A stretch of 64,000 nt of DNA from Dioscorea cayenensis subsp. rotundata (GCF_009730915.1 NC_052490.1:32488625-32552624), one strand, 5' to 3'; shown: positions 12,609-26,500, numbered from the stretch's first letter. Notes: generated from the sequence alone by a model not told the origin. A program made the numbers and translations.

Positions 12609-13066
12609 TGTTCTTCAATGTTCTCCACAAAATAAGTAAACTTTTTTGTAACTTGAACATAAATCGGTGGGTACTAGTGTAAATATGTCAGCCAATGGTG
12701 TGAGAACTTACAGTGTTTCTGGAGCTTTGATCTCCATTTATGTCACTGCAACAGAGGGGGCAGTCCAAAAACACCAAAGTAACAAGAAGAATATGATCTT
12801 TACAAATTTGAAATAAATGGGAAGTTAAATATACAAGAAATGAGGAAAGTTTCTTTTGGACTGTAAAAATATATATATATATATATTATAGACCACATTT
12901 GGAAATGTCACTACAGCAACAAAATTGAAAACTAGCAATTACCCAAACCCGCTATTTACAAGGCCTACAAGTTAATGGAACTGATGGAGCTACTTCTGCG
13001 GTCCTACCTGGCACATAAGAGGAGATACACTAGATTCAGGGGATGAAGAAACATTGAAATTTCAGC

Positions 13067-16000
13067 TCATAGCTTTAGGGAAGTATCTGGTCCTTTTGCA
13101 AGTCCAGCCGTCGCCTTTTGCACGAGAAACTCATTACAGTCAGCACCTTTGACGGTGAACTCCATTAAAAGCTCTTCAAATATACTCTTCAGCATGCGCT
13201 TGAAGGAGGAAGCGGATGACGCCTCAGAAAAAACATCCAAGAGCTCGGGGGAAGGGGATGATGTATCAGAAGGAGCATCAGGCAGCACATCTAAATTAGG
13301 ATTCCCAACCTTGGCACCCTGCATGTAAGCCCTACATGCAGCAAGTATAGCACGCCCTTTCTCACGAAAGTATCCAGAAACAAACACGTCAAAATGCTGC
13401 AACCATGAAGCAAAAATAAATGCAGATACAATAAAGGAAAGCCAGTCTGAGATTTGAAATGGTAATAAATGAGAATAATAAACTTACCAGTGGTGGTCTT
13501 CTCATTGTGTATAGCATTGTCTTGCAGGAATGCAGAAAGGTTTCCTCATTGTAGCTGCTGGATAAACGATCTCCATGAGAGGAATTCGCATATTGTTCAT
13601 ATCCAGGCTCGTTAAAATAAGGTGCTGCATTCAGAACAAGAGCTTGAATAGAGACAAGCACTTGCAGCATAGTAGAACTAGATGGATTCCACTTCTCACA
13701 GCCACTGCCAGGCCAAGTGTTCAGAAGACTCAGACAAACTTTCCCGCAAGCATACAAATTTGGATTAATTCGAAGCCCACCCGAGTGATAATGTGCAAGC
13801 TGCATGGAAGTGGAAAGATAAAAACCAACAATTATATAACAAAAGAGATAGAAAAACAATTCAACCAAAACATACCGGTGGTGAATGGGGATAATTTGAT
13901 TGGAAGCAGATGTCAAAGAAGAAAAGACCATCGTGATAAGGAGTTCCAGCAGGACCTATGATGAGAGCCCTAAGAAGATCCATTCTATCTTCATAAACTC
14001 GAACAAATATATTCTCTATGAAAGCCAAACAAAAAACCAAAGACAAATTTTAGAAAAGCATATAAAGGACTCCGAATAGACTGCAAAATGATGGTATGTA
14101 TCCCTTAAATGACTATGGCATGTGAAAGGCAATATGGCAAATGAGATCAAAAATATTTTTCAAACAAAACTTCTTGTAAAGGTGAAAAATTCATAAGGCC
14201 ACACAACCAAAATACCAGAAGATTGGTATTCCAAGCATTTGCCAGACCAAAAGTTAAAATCCTGTTGTTCTGCATAAAAAGCTAAAATCTACACAACCTA
14301 AATTAGTAACAAATATTCAGATAATAAAGCTATAAAGAATGCAACTATGAAGAACATGGAGAATTCGATCCTGGATCAAGATGAATGATAAAGAATCAAT
14401 CTAGGCCGCATTGTTCCTGATAATACAAGGGGGGCATCAAATAAGTATAGCAAATACGCAACAAAAAAGAATGGTCTGGATTTATGCAGAAACTATACTT
14501 ACCAGGTAAATCTTTCTCTAAGACCTTCCACTCCGACTGGATTCTCTTCGCCCATTCTTTTGGTGGCTGTCATTTGTCCCAGCAGGTTTTAGTTATTAAA
14601 GTATTACGGAAAAAAAAACATGAGAAGCTTATGACAAAACTACCTTCTTTACTGCAGATGTTCCTCCATCATCAGACTTTGGACAGGCGAAGTAATGATC
14701 TGAGCTATCTTGCACAGTATCAAATTGCTTAAAGGCTTTATATTTCCGTTCAATTTCATCATCAGTATTCTCTTTTTTGGCTCTAGTTGACCTTACATCA
14801 TGCTTCTGCAACCATGACACAGAAGCTTCCACCCCTGCAGGCAGGTCCAGGTCATCAAGTTTTGCAGCCAAACTAGAATTAAGGTCATTGTCCGTCAAAT
14901 AGTTCTCATAGGCAAAGTCCACATTATCATCTTCCACAAAGTCAAATTCATCATCTTCATATCCATCTGAGTTGTTAAAGTTGATCAAGTCCAGATCAGA
15001 ACTTCCTGGGATATCTGGCACAGTAACATCATCCTTCCAGACTTTGTATGTGCTTGATCCAATAAGCTCAGTAGTCAAAGCATCCTAGTCAAAAAGAGAA
15101 GAAAAGGGAAAATGAAAATCCATAATGGTGAATTGGTAATCTAAAGAGTACATGCAACCTCTAAAGAATTTAATTCTTTAACATGAAGAACTGCTATTTA
15201 CCTTTGTCATGTTTTGCCAATCTTCAGCATATGCCACTGGCTGCTTATTCTTTTGATCTGGAATATTATCCCCAACAATTCCATCTGGATCATCTTCACC
15301 ATCAGAGCTGATCACGTCATGAGGTACCTAGAATAACAGGAAAAATCATGAGTAAAGGAACACTTACTATTCAAGTTTTGATTAAATTTACTGATAAAAT
15401 AAGCAGTCTAAGTGGCACAGAAGAGCCTAGAAATGCAAAAACTCATTAATCTTGGAAGGGCATGCGACAAAATATTCAATAAAACTAACACAGGCATCTG
15501 ACAAAATATTCACTGCATCAAGCACGGGCATGCCGCATGCGACAAAATATTGAATACAATTAGTAGAGGAATGCAGCAACATATTGAATACAACTAACAA
15601 GGGCATGCAGCAAAAACATTCAATACAACTAACAAGGGCATGTGAAAAAATATTCAATACAAGTAACACGGGCATGCGACAAAAATATTCAATACAGCTA
15701 GAAAGGGCGTGTGACAAAATATTCAATGAAACTAGCATACGCACACGACAAAACATTTAATAAAACTAGCGCTTCAGAAAATAATTGACATCAGCAAGTG
15801 ACATGAGCTATTTCAAAAACGGCAAACCCTAACTTTAATGCTTACAGACAACAACATAAATAACTCAAGCCCTTACCACATATATGTAAACTTCACAAAT
15901 GCGGAATTATGCTCAAATTTGGTACAAAAACCTCATTCCTGTGATAGCTATAAATGAGAAAGTAAAGTTTCAAAAACTTTCTTCCAACGCGCACCCAGAT

Positions 16001-16336
16001 CAATGATCTTGTGAAACGCGAAGTTAATATCAAACAACTCAATTAACATCCTTCAAAAATTTTTGTTTTAAAAAAAAAAAAAAAAATTCTGAAAGAAGAC
16101 CATTTTGGTATATACAATAAAAGACTCCCAGAGCAAAGCCGCCTTCACATTTTTAATTCTCAATGATAAATATTCTATTAGATTTCCAAAACACACTCTA
16201 ATTTAATCTAACCAAAACCATTGATCAAGCTTTAATCTTTCATCTTAGTAATGCGAATATTCACCCAATTATTGAACTATTGACATGAATCTGATTATCA
16301 ATGCTGATTCTATATCATCAAACCCACATCATAATG

Positions 16337-16381
<45 letters not shown>

Positions 16382-16806
16382 ATTTTTCTGTTCAGATTCC
16401 TAAACTCAAATTTAATTACATTCCAGAAAATAAAATTCAGGTTTTAAGTATCACACACAATGCATCATGATAAAAATAAAAATAAAATTACAAATAATTC
16501 ATCAACTCTTTCAAGGAAAAGTTGACAACAACTCTGCCAAGTTCTCAAAATTCTGATCCTAAGAGACTTACCCATCACATGCACAACCGATCTGCACAAA
16601 CCATCAACCAAACCAACCCCAAACGAAGAACCAAGAAAATTAAAAAAAGAAAAAAAAAAATCCAAAATCCAACGACCCCCCCAAAACCGAATTCCCAAAC
16701 AATCTCCAAAACCCAGACAGAAATCAACAAGATGAGAGACCTGATTACGCTTCCGCTTGGATTGGCCCGGCGAGCTCCCAGACGACGACGACGCCGATCC
16801 CTCCAT
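13067..16806 (-). CDS. PHO2-family ubiquitin-conjugating enzyme E2 (UBC25/UBC26-like), gene A of three
   Basis: Seven coding exons: 16806-16741, 15327-15202, 15084-14644, 14566-14503, 14015-13876, 13799-13488, 13396-13067; 492 residues. The N-terminal 200 residues are acidic and probably disordered, with a basic KRKR near residue 20; then FKQFDTVQDSSDHYF and a UBC core. GGLRINPNLY replaces the classical HPN region and the catalytic cysteine is C301 in GKVCLSLLNTW. Such large E2s (UBE2O/PHO2 group) load ubiquitin and may act as combined E2/E3 enzymes. A non-coding 5' exon probably ends at 16930, with a leader exon acceptor at 16849. I chose ATG at 16806, the first in-frame ATG after that acceptor. 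The last four exons have the same layout as in the two neighbouring genes. The substrate is unknown. Confidence 0.9.
15458..15770. repeat. Intronic minisatellite, about nine units of 33-42 bp
   Basis: Units begin with GGGCATG and contain GACAAAATATTCAATACAA; most are 34-35 bp, one is longer. Units differ by several bases from one another. It sits in the intron between the first (16741) and second (15327) coding exons of E2 gene A. Confidence 0.88.
16338..16377. repeat. (CA)20 microsatellite
   Basis: Forty bases of pure CA repeat within the first coding-region intron of E2 gene A. Confidence 0.97.
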
Positions 16807-16929
16807 AAGATCCGGATCGTCAGAGAAGCTCCCAGGGAACACACGAGACCTTCAAAACAAAAACCATTACCACGAATCATCCACATCAAAGACAACAAAG
16901 AAAACCAACAAGACATAGCAAAGACTCAC

Positions 16930-17130
16930 TTGGAAGCCAGCCCAAAACCGATCGTCTGCTTCGGCTCCAGTTCTACCCGTCTCAATGAGCAGCAATCGCC
17001 TGCCGTTTCCGACCACTTCTTGCCCAGAATCGAAAGCAACACCGAGAAGAAACACCAAGGAAACGAGAGACAGCGAGAGCGAGAGAGAGAGAGAAGGGAT
17101 CGCGCGGCGGAGTATACTTGGTGTTAAAAA
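16930..17130 (-). other. Probable non-coding first exon of E2 gene A
   Basis: On the minus strand a GC-rich segment ends in CCAA/GTGAGTC at 16930, a good donor, and the matching acceptor TTTTGAAG is at 16850. The segment contains a GA/CT-rich block (about 17079-17093), common in plant leaders. The upstream limit, meaning the transcription start, is an estimate. Confidence 0.55.
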
Positions 17131-17320
17131 GGGGACCTTTTTTCCTTGCAGTCTTTCTCTCAAGTCTTTCCTTGGCGTTACAAAGCGAGTGTGATACTGC
17201 CACGCCTCACTTTTCTTTTTTGTACTCCTCTTTTTCTTCCTCTCAAGAGATGAGCTGGCGTCCAGACTCAAACCACTGCTTTATTATTTTGCTATGCATA
17301 CACCCCCCAAACCCCTTCTA

Positions 17321-17644
17321 GGGTGTGTTTGTTTGGGTGTATTTGGTTTTACATGTAAAACCAAATACTTTACTTTATGAAATTCATTGTTTGTTTGAGT
17401 CAGTATTTAGAATCTCGATGTAATTGGGATTACATCACGATAGACTTTTTTGATGTATTTGGTTTCTGCCCGATCGGGCGTAGAAACCAAATCCCTGAGA
17501 TTAAAACCAAATGTATATATATAAATACATGCATACATACACATACATATACATTTATATATTTATATAAACATATACAGGTACTTTTACACATATACAT
17601 ATACATACTCATATACATATATGTATATATACATATAGTTATAC

Positions 17645-17700
<56 letters not shown>

Positions 17701-18284
17701 TCATATACATATTTTTACACATACATATATATCCATATATGTATATGTATATATGCACATACATATATGTATTATGTATACATATACTTATACATATATA
17801 TATATATACTCGTATACATATATGTATATGTATATACATATACTTATACAGCTATATATATACTTATATATGTATATGTATATACATATATATACATACA
17901 TATACATGTACTTATACCGATATATATTTATATACATATATATATATATACATATACATGTACTTATACAAATATATATATACTCATATACATATATGTA
18001 TATATACACACACATATATATATATATGTATGTATATTTATACATATATATACTCATATACATATATACATATATGCATATATACACACATATACACATG
18101 CATTTTCCAATTACAGATTTACAAATCCTTTCAAACAAACATAAAATTTTATAATACAGTAATTTCAGTTACATCTAACCAAACACAAGATTTGACTGCA
18201 CTGTATTTTGAAAACCAAAGATTTCTAATTACATTGTAATTAGAAATCCACTGCATTTAGAATTACATCCAACCAAACGCCCCC
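17321..18284. mobile_element. Foldback/MITE-like element loaded with TATA-type repeats
   Basis: The left end GGGTGTGTTTGTTTGGGTG and the reverse complement of the right end, GGGGGCGTTTGGTTGGATG, are imperfect inverted repeats of a kind common in plant MITEs. Inside each end are further palindromes: GGTTTCTGCCCGATCGGGCG with its partner at about 17460-17490, and TTTCTAATTACATTGTAATT with its partner at about 18220-18247. The middle (about 17515-18100) is an expanded TATATACA/CATATA repeat. I found no clean target-site duplication, so superfamily and exact ends are open. It lies just upstream of E2 gene A. Confidence 0.55.
17515..18100. repeat. Complex (TA)n/(TACA)n microsatellite array
   Basis: Nearly 600 bp of alternating TATA, CATA and TACA with recurring longer phrases such as CTCATATACATATATG and CTTATACA about every 50-70 bp. 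All long open frames across it read as Y, I, H and T repeats on both strands and are artefacts. Confidence 0.93.
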
Positions 18285-18914
18285 GTAATCTCGGATAACG
18301 CTGTTACGCTAATAAAAAACATGTACTTGTATGTATGTATGTACGTATGTACGTATGTGTATGTATGTACGCTGAATTGATCGGTTGTGTTAGAACCATT
18401 GGATGTGTGTGATTTGAGAATGAGTTGTATGATTAGTGGTTTAGATCTCCGCTTTTTGTGATGGTTTTTGTGCAATATATATATTTAATACGTGCAACAT
18501 AATTGGGACTTTGAATTTTTGTGACATTAATTGTTTATGGACTAGTTCTACCATGTAAGTGATGTTTTACTTGTTAAATACGGAAATTGAAATTAAAAAA
18601 ATAATATATATGTTTAAGAAAAATATTAATTAATTTGACTCTCTGTGTTTGCTGAATCAATCATTTTTTTAATAGAATAGACTCTATTGAAAGTTGTTAG
18701 TGTACCAATTCATTTCATCTTAACATCTAAAATCCTTATTATTAATTAAATAAAAGAAGATGAAGTACGACCTCCATGCAAAACAAATTTACTTATGACA
18801 TATTATTGAGTTTGTAAATATAATAAACATAAATTTAGTACTGTCTTAGCAGATATTTATGAAAAGCAGGTGTGATAATATCACGCTCAAAATTGTTGCA
18901 ATTTATAATTTATA

Positions 18915-18955
<41 letters not shown>

Positions 18956-19810
18956 CTTAACTCGCAACCTCCTCCGTTTATTTTTAATAAGTTCTGTGAT
19001 CCCTCGTGGGAGTCAAATCAGATAATCCCACAGAACACCAAACAGCCATACTCTCCATTAACAAATAGTAACGTGGCCTCTTTGAAAGTGTGGTCTAATG
19101 TTTCCTGTTCGATTTCTAACAGGTGATCTAAAATTAATATTCGAAGATATTTAGAAAACGTGGTATTCCGGGAGTTGCCAAGTGGCAACTCATATAAGAA
19201 CCCCTGGACAATATCAAAATTACTAAACTGCCATTTCTTTGTTAAAAGAGGGACGAGAAGACGTAGACCATTGGATTAGTCGGTCAACTTTGAGATTCGG
19301 AACTTGCCGTTGATTCACTACACGTGGAACAATTTAGGAGGAATTTGAGACTAAGATTGTTAACATTAGCATCAGCATTAGTTAAATTTAATCACAATTT
19401 GTTCTAAAATAATGGAAGATATGACTGTTTTGAACTTGACAAGATAACCTTTTAATTTTAATTTTTTTTTTAAAATACCCAAAGCATTTTCTTGTTTGAC
19501 GCTCGCCAGATTAATATTTTTATTAGCTTGTTAATATTTAGAAATATGATAACTTTCTTCAAACAATTAAGAGAATAAAGATAATGTTTCAGCTGAATAA
19601 GCAATATATATATATATATATATATAACTAGTAAATAATTTACCCAATAAATTTAACTATTTCTTGACAGAAATTTAAATAAAAAGTAAATGGCTGAAAT
19701 CCAAACAAAGGACCATCTTAAATGTATATAAATTAACATATTTGAAGGCAAATTCTATATCCTAAGAACTAGACCATGAATCATGTTTCAAAGAGCAAGA
19801 AACACTCGAT
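18285..19810. other. Intergenic between E2 genes A and B
   Basis: AT-rich spacer with (TA)n runs at about 18920-18951 and 19605-19625 and a GTAT-rich stretch near 18330-18370. No gene was seen. The 3' untranslated region of gene B should lie just below 19810. Confidence 0.55.
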
Positions 19811-22624
19811 CTAAGTAAATGGAAAAGCACCATTAATTACACCTAAGAAATCAGACATTTCAGCAGGAGCAAGTGAAGTGCCTGGTGGCATAGCAATGGG
19901 AAAGCCAGGGAAATTCCATGGAGCATTTGTTTGAGGATCTGTCAATGGCCCTGCTGGAAACATTGGCATGGGCATAAACGATGACGGTTGGGGTAGCGCG
20001 GCAGCCGTCCACGCCATTGGCAGTTGCGGCAGAGCTGATTGCAGTGGCTTGTCTGTGCCATTCATCTCAGCAACACAAACCTGCTCACAATCAACTCCTT
20101 TTGTCATGAACTCTTTCCGAAGATCTTGAAACAGAGTTTTCAGGGAGGATTTGAATTGTGGTGGGCAGCTCTCGTCTCGCTTGCCAGCACAGCCGACCAG
20201 AGCACCTTCCATATAAGACTTACAAGCTAACAGAATAGCAATTCCCTTGTTGCGAAAATGCTCAGTAACAAAGTCCTCAAAGTGCTGCACCAAATAATAC
20301 TGTTAGCAAACAGTGTAAAATATGTGATAGTAAGGGTGTAGTGTAATTCATATACTTTCGGTGGTCTCCTGAGGGAGTACAGCATTGTTCGACAGGAACT
20401 CAGGAAGGTCTCCCGATTGTAAGCAATTGAACTCTCCTGTCCCTTCTTTGTGTTAGCTAGACGTGGGAATCCGGGTTCATTGAAGTAGGGCTTTGAGTTC
20501 AGAATCAGAGCTTGAATAGAAACCAAGACTTGTAGCATGGTCGATTTTGAAGGTTTCCACAACTCACAGCCACTTCCACTCCAGGTGTTAAGAAGGCTAA
20601 GACAGACTTTGCCATTAGCATACAAGTTTGGATTGAGTCGAAGCCCTCCAGAGTGGTAATAAACAACCTGCACAACAACACAGAACAGGCTCTAAGTGTC
20701 CATTCTATGAAGAATAAGAAATAAACCTCAATCATGTACCGGAGGTGACTGGGGATAATTGGCAGGAAATTGAATATCAAAGAAGAAGAGGCCATCATGA
20801 TAAGGAGTTTCATCGGGTCCTATAATAACAGCCCTGAGAATGTCCATTCTGTCTTCAAAGGCCCTGACAAATATCGTTTCTGTTCAAATAAAGAAAGAGT
20901 AAGAATATAAAAGCGATATCAGTTAAAATAAAGGCCAACACAATTAAGTTCTGAAGTACATTTCCGCCATTACTTGCATTTGGTTATGCATATCAATTAC
21001 AACATATCAAAAACAATGCTGTAATCAGAGGATTAAAAGATCGAGAGACAATAAAACCAGGACCACTGCTTCCTGGCGAATCTTGTCAAATGGGAGTATC
21101 ATTAGAAAATTCAATGCCTACTCCACATAATTGATACATGAATGCAACAATTTCTACTGCAGAAAAAGACTCACCAGGTAAATTATTCTCGAGAACCTTC
21201 CACTCATTCTGAATACTTTTTGCCCAATTTCTTGTTCTCTGATGTTTTCAATTACAAAAAAACAAGGAGAATTGGAAGAATAAAAAAAGAAGAAAAAGGT
21301 AAATAAAGTAGCAACTAATTTGACGACACAAATAATTTGAGAAAAACTTACAACAACTGTTGCTTTAGAATAGTAGTGATCTGAATGATCACAAACAAGA
21401 TCAAATTGCTTAAATGCTTTAACATTAATGTCAATTTCTTCTCCAACCACCTCCTTCTGCTCGCAGGGCACAGTACTTTCAGGTGCAAGATTCGGCTATA
21501 ATGGAATTAGCAGCCTCCACCCTGGAGGCAAGTCCATCATCAAATTTAACACATAAAAGCAGTTGCCATCTCTATGGTACACTTAGCAACATTAATGTAA
21601 TTTATCTGATTATCTTCATATCAGTACAATCATAAGAACAACTATCACATAAAAAATAGCTTCAGAACCAAATAAAAACATTCCTGAATTTCTAATTAAC
21701 AATTAACACATGGAACTTAAGTCCAGAACCAATCTAAAAATCAGACAAGCAAATCTCCATGTTTGAATCATCAAATTGGTAGATAAAGCATTACAACAAT
21801 TACTTCTTGAATCATGCTGCATTTTTTTTTCAAACACAGATACAGTATATAAGCATAATATCACATTTTGAGCAGAGAACTTCATAAACACAAGTGGATT
21901 ACACCTTTATCTCCTCTTCATCATCGTTCACATATACCACAGGCTGCTTTTTCTTGTGATCTGAAGAGTTTGCACTAATAAATACCACTGAATCTGTATC
22001 AGATTCACCGCCTGATTCAATTTGTATTACCTCCTTTTGAACCATCTGAAATAGCACAAACAATCAACATGCAAACTCCAGATTAAACAATGATAATACC
22101 TAAATATTTTTCAACATGAAAAAGGGGAAAAAAATATCAGTAAAGAAAAAAAAAAAGCATCTAAGAGAAAAATCATTCACACTTCAAACTTTAAGCTAAA
22201 CAATAATCAAAATACCAAATTAAAAAAGCATTTTTTTGTATTAATTAAAAACCTTAAAATACAACAGGTAGGAGAATAACACCCCTAAAACAGGATCATC
22301 TAACAAAAAGAAACAACTTTCAGAACCACAAAAACCAAAATTAAAAAAAAAAAGAAAAGAAATCCAATTAAAGAAAAGGAATCAAAAGAAAGAAAAGCTT
22401 TAATTAACCTCGCTGCGTTTGCGTCTGCGCTTCTTCTTGGAGGATAAGGAAGAGAACTGGGTATCGACGGTACGATGATTGTGCGCCGAAGTGGTCGACA
22501 TTCCAGACGATTGCGACGAAACAAAGGGATGCTGCCCGTCGTCGGCGTTGATGGCGAGGGTTAAGGATGGATGGGAGATGGAACTAGGCATTGGGGAGAC
22601 GTCGGAGGGAAAACGAAGAGGCAT
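19811..22624 (-). CDS. PHO2-family ubiquitin-conjugating enzyme E2 (UBC25/UBC26-like), gene B of three
   Basis: Seven coding exons: 22624-22409, 22045-21905, 21495-21352, 21238-21175, 20879-20740, 20667-20356, 20284-19811; 496 residues. The N-terminus is Ser/Pro-rich and ends exon 1 with a basic KKKRRRKR, a likely nuclear signal; then FKQFDLVCDHSDHYYSK and the UBC core with LRLNPNLY and catalytic C257 in GKVCLSLLNTW. Unlike gene A and PHO2, it ends in an added tail of about 75 residues rich in Pro, Met, Ala and Phe. The first ATG of exon 1 is used; exon 2 also begins with ATG. Exon sizes 64, 140 and 312 match genes A and C exactly. The biochemical role as an E2 is known for the family; the substrate is not. 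Confidence 0.9.
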
Positions 22625-23513
22625 CGGAAATAGTTTTTTTAAAAAAGGTAGCTTTTTTATCAACTTTTTCCCATAGTCTTTGATATCTTCACGCCCTTAT
22701 TTTATGTATCCACTTCCCTAATTACAGTGTGGCAGTATATTATATATATGATTTAAAAAAAAATTATAGATAATTGATTTTAATGTGAAATTTTAAATTT
22801 CGAATTTTGAAGGTGTGAGTTTCAGTTTTTTTTTTTGGAGAAATATATTTGAATATAAATTGATGGAAAGAAATGCTTTTATACGATAAAAGTTTTTTAA
22901 GCCATTTGGGAATCTTGCCTCGGTGATTTTATTTTGTTTAATTTTTGGAAATACAGCGCAAATCATGGAGTTCGTGTAACTTTTCCCTAACAAAAACACA
23001 CCCAGGTTGAGACTCTTGAGAATTATTTTAAAAAGTTAAAAAAAAAAAGATAAATATTTTTATATTTATAAATATCACGAGCTTATCTTTTATTTCTTAT
23101 GGCGTTCAAAAAAGAAACAATCATGATAAATAAATAAAATCATCTACTTAGATAAAAATCCATTTCAATTAAGTAACCAATTTTTTTTTAAAACCGTGTC
23201 AAGATAAAATTTAACCTAGCCTCCTCAACATGATATGAATACTCTGCACAGAAGACACAATATCAATAAAACAAGAAATTTTATTACAGCTTTATGTAAC
23301 CACACAATTCATAACCACAACATAATTCCGATGGCACACAACCACAACCCAAAATATTTACAGAGGGAATAATACAGTAACAATTTTAATTTTACAAGCA
23401 CAAACCAAGCAAGACTTTCATGCATATCAGTTTGAAGGTTTTACAACTGATAAAGAAAGCCATTATTCACGACAAGCAAGAACTAGAGTGTTTACGACCT
23501 TTTTTTCGGTCAA
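22625..23513. other. Intergenic between E2 gene B and PHO2
   Basis: Upstream region of gene B with a TATA-like TATATTATATATATG at about 22737, and 3' flank of PHO2. AT-rich; no other feature was seen. Confidence 0.55.
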
Positions 23514-26500
23514 TTACATCGAGCAAGAACTTTTGCTAGCATCAGAGACTCCCTTCACTTGGTTCAGGAAGTGTCCACAATCAATGCCTTTATCAGTGAA
23601 GCCTGACACGAGCTTCGGGAAAAGCTTTGCAAGCATGAGCTTAAAACCAGTAGAAGAGCCCTTGAGAATTTCACCTACAGGCTTCTCAGTGTTAAAATCA
23701 GAACCAATTTGCGCACCGTCCATGTAAGCTTTGCAGGCATGCAGGATAGAATGTGATCGACAGGCAAAATGCTCCGATACAAGTGACTCGAAATGCTGCA
23801 GAATTTAGAATAAACAGATTAGTGAGCTTCAACTGTGAGTGCTACTGATTTATATGTCTTCGAGTTGGCAACTACCTTAGGTGGGTTGTTTAAGACGTAT
23901 AGCATTGATTTAAGCGAGAGAAGGAAGGCATTCTCGTTGTAGGTGATGGAGTTCTTCTCGCCCTCGATTTTCCCGACCTGTTTGTCGTAACCAGCCTCGT
24001 TAAAATATGGTTTGTCATTCAGAACAAGAGCCTGAAGTGACAAAAGCACTTGTAGAATGGTGGAGCTTTCTGGATTCCATGCTTCAGTCCCAGTGCCGGT
24101 CCATGTGTTGAGAAGGCTGAGGCAAACCTTGCCCGATTCATATAGGTTCGGATTCAGTCGGAGACCACCAGAGTTATAGTGAACCAGCTGCAAATAAATA
24201 ATTTATCTCAGGTAGTTAAATTTTGATAGTGATAATGCAATTTCATTTCTAGGGAAACTACACTATTACATAAACTGAGGAATGCTTCAATTCAAATGTT
24301 TGTAGATGCATTGTCATTTATATAGAACACGAAATTGTCAATAATATAAGTTTTGATCATCCACGAAAGAACTGTGATTAAATACATAAGAACTCACAGG
24401 TGGTTCATGAGGATAATCAGAAGGAAGGCAAATATCAAAGAAGAAGAGGCCATCATGGTAAGGGGTTCCAGGTGCTCCAATGATGGCTGCTCTCAAGAGA
24501 TCAACCCTGTCCTCATAAACTCGAACATATATACTATCTGTCAAATTCAAAGCATACACTTCATTATTCAATATAATAGCAAGTTATATAAATTTGGAGG
24601 CTGCAAAATGTCATGGAAAAAGAATATATGTGAGAAAATTAAGGAGATCAATGGCAATTAACCATCTAATTCAAGACAAAGAAATTTGGACAATTGATAG
24701 CCCTATTGAACATATATAAATGACGTAAAAACTTGTAGAAATACTATTCAATATTTTTACCACTGGTACTTTGTAAAGTGGAAGATGGTCACAGCACTAG
24801 TTGCACCACAAAAGAAAATGTTTTATTTGCAATAACACTGACAAAAGATAATTATTAGAGAGGAGAAAGAACAAACCAGGTAAATTGCTCTCCAAGATGC
24901 TCCACTCTTGATGTAGTTTCTTCAGCCAACCACTTTTTACCTGTGAAGATAATTAAAACTAGTGATTAATCTTCACAATTGGCAAGATGCTTGGAAAAAT
25001 ACAATAGCAAATATGAAGAATGTTAGTTTCTTTTTACCTGGGATATTGCTAATCTTTTATCATTGCTCATCACAAAATGATGATCAGAATAGTCATCAAC
25101 AACAACGAATTTCTCAAAGCCTCCTGCTTTATCATTGCCTGGTAAAACGGGTGGGCATTCTTTCTGTTCAATTTTTGCTTGTATTGACGGGTTCAAATTT
25201 GCCATTGACAGGTCACCCACATCCGGTTGAGGTTCTTCAGTTGACAATTCATGCCACTGGAGAAAACACCCAAAATCAGTACCAACTTTTAAAGCAGTAT
25301 TCATAAATTAAGAAGGGCAACTTATTGAGAAAATGTAATAAGCAAAAGATTACTGTGCCAGGAAGAGAAGTGGAGCCACGGGAACTAAACAGGCTTTTTG
25401 CAACATTTGTAAGGAAACAAATCGCTGCACGAGGAAACAAAAGAGCCCCAGAATCCCAAGCATCCTGCCAATCATAACTGGAATCATTTGCAACCTTAAT
25501 AAACACCTCAAACACAATTTGTGCCCCTCATTCACAAAGAAGGCATGTGTGGATGAAATAGAACAAGTACATTACATCTTGTAGAGAGATTTCTTTGACC
25601 TTATCTTTCTTCCGCCAGGATAGTGTTTCCTGCTCCACCATTTGTTCACTGATATTTTCAGAAATCACTTCCACATTATCTGTTGGTGCTGTGGGTGGAT
25701 CGTCAAGCCTATCTAAACCATAAATCTCTGAAGGATGGACCTAAGGCAAAAAGCAAAAAAGATCAATTAATTACATAAATAAAAATCCAAAGTTGATGAA
25801 ATTTATATTGAATTTTTAGTTTAAAGCATGTAGAAAAATTAATTTTATATAGTTATATATCCAATGGAAAAAATTAAAAAATTGAAACAAAAAGGTACAG
25901 TGAAGTCAAGCATTTGATTCAATACTTTTTTAGAACAAGTAAAAAAAAATAATGAAAAGAAACCATATGCTTACCTTGGATGTGAGACCACTAGCCCATC
26001 TCACTTCTACACCTTCTGTCTTAAAACCAATAACATTCCCTATACATGACAGATAGGCTGTAGCATTCTCATCATAACAACCAACTGATGTATCATGAAG
26101 GTCCTTTCCTGAAAGAGGTGAACTACTGATTCTAGCTTTCCCATGCAAAGGATGCAGTTGCCTTGGCCCATCAGGTTGACTATCAGGAAAACTCTTTGCA
26201 GAACTCTCAAAATGGGGAGGCAACTTAAATATAACATCACCAATACAATAAGAGAAGTCTGGATGCTCAATCAATTCATAAACACTTACCGTTTCCTCAT
26301 CTGGTTCTGCCATAATATTTTCATTTAGATTAAGGTCAGGAACCATCCATTTCACTTTCACAGTTCGCTCTTGTGCATCCACACTTTTCACAATCCCAAC
26401 ACGTTGGCTACCTGGAAGCACCACATCGTCTGATGTAACCTTCTCCAACACAAACTGTTCAGGCCAAAAGTCATGATCACCAACATTATTTACAGGATGA

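Noticed and set aside
15427-15756. 109-codon minus-strand frame
   Set aside because: It is the minisatellite translated; repeats of one unit, inside an intron.
15458-15770. CRISPR-like array
   Set aside because: Plant intron; the repeated part covers almost the whole unit with no unique spacers.
16522-17127. 201-codon plus-strand frame opposite the start of E2 gene A
   Set aside because: It is a shadow of the GC-rich leader and first exon of the gene on the other strand.
17377-18239. Long open frames of up to 255 codons in the TATA repeat, both strands
   Set aside because: They are made of Y, I, H and T codons forced by the repeat, and all overlap one another.
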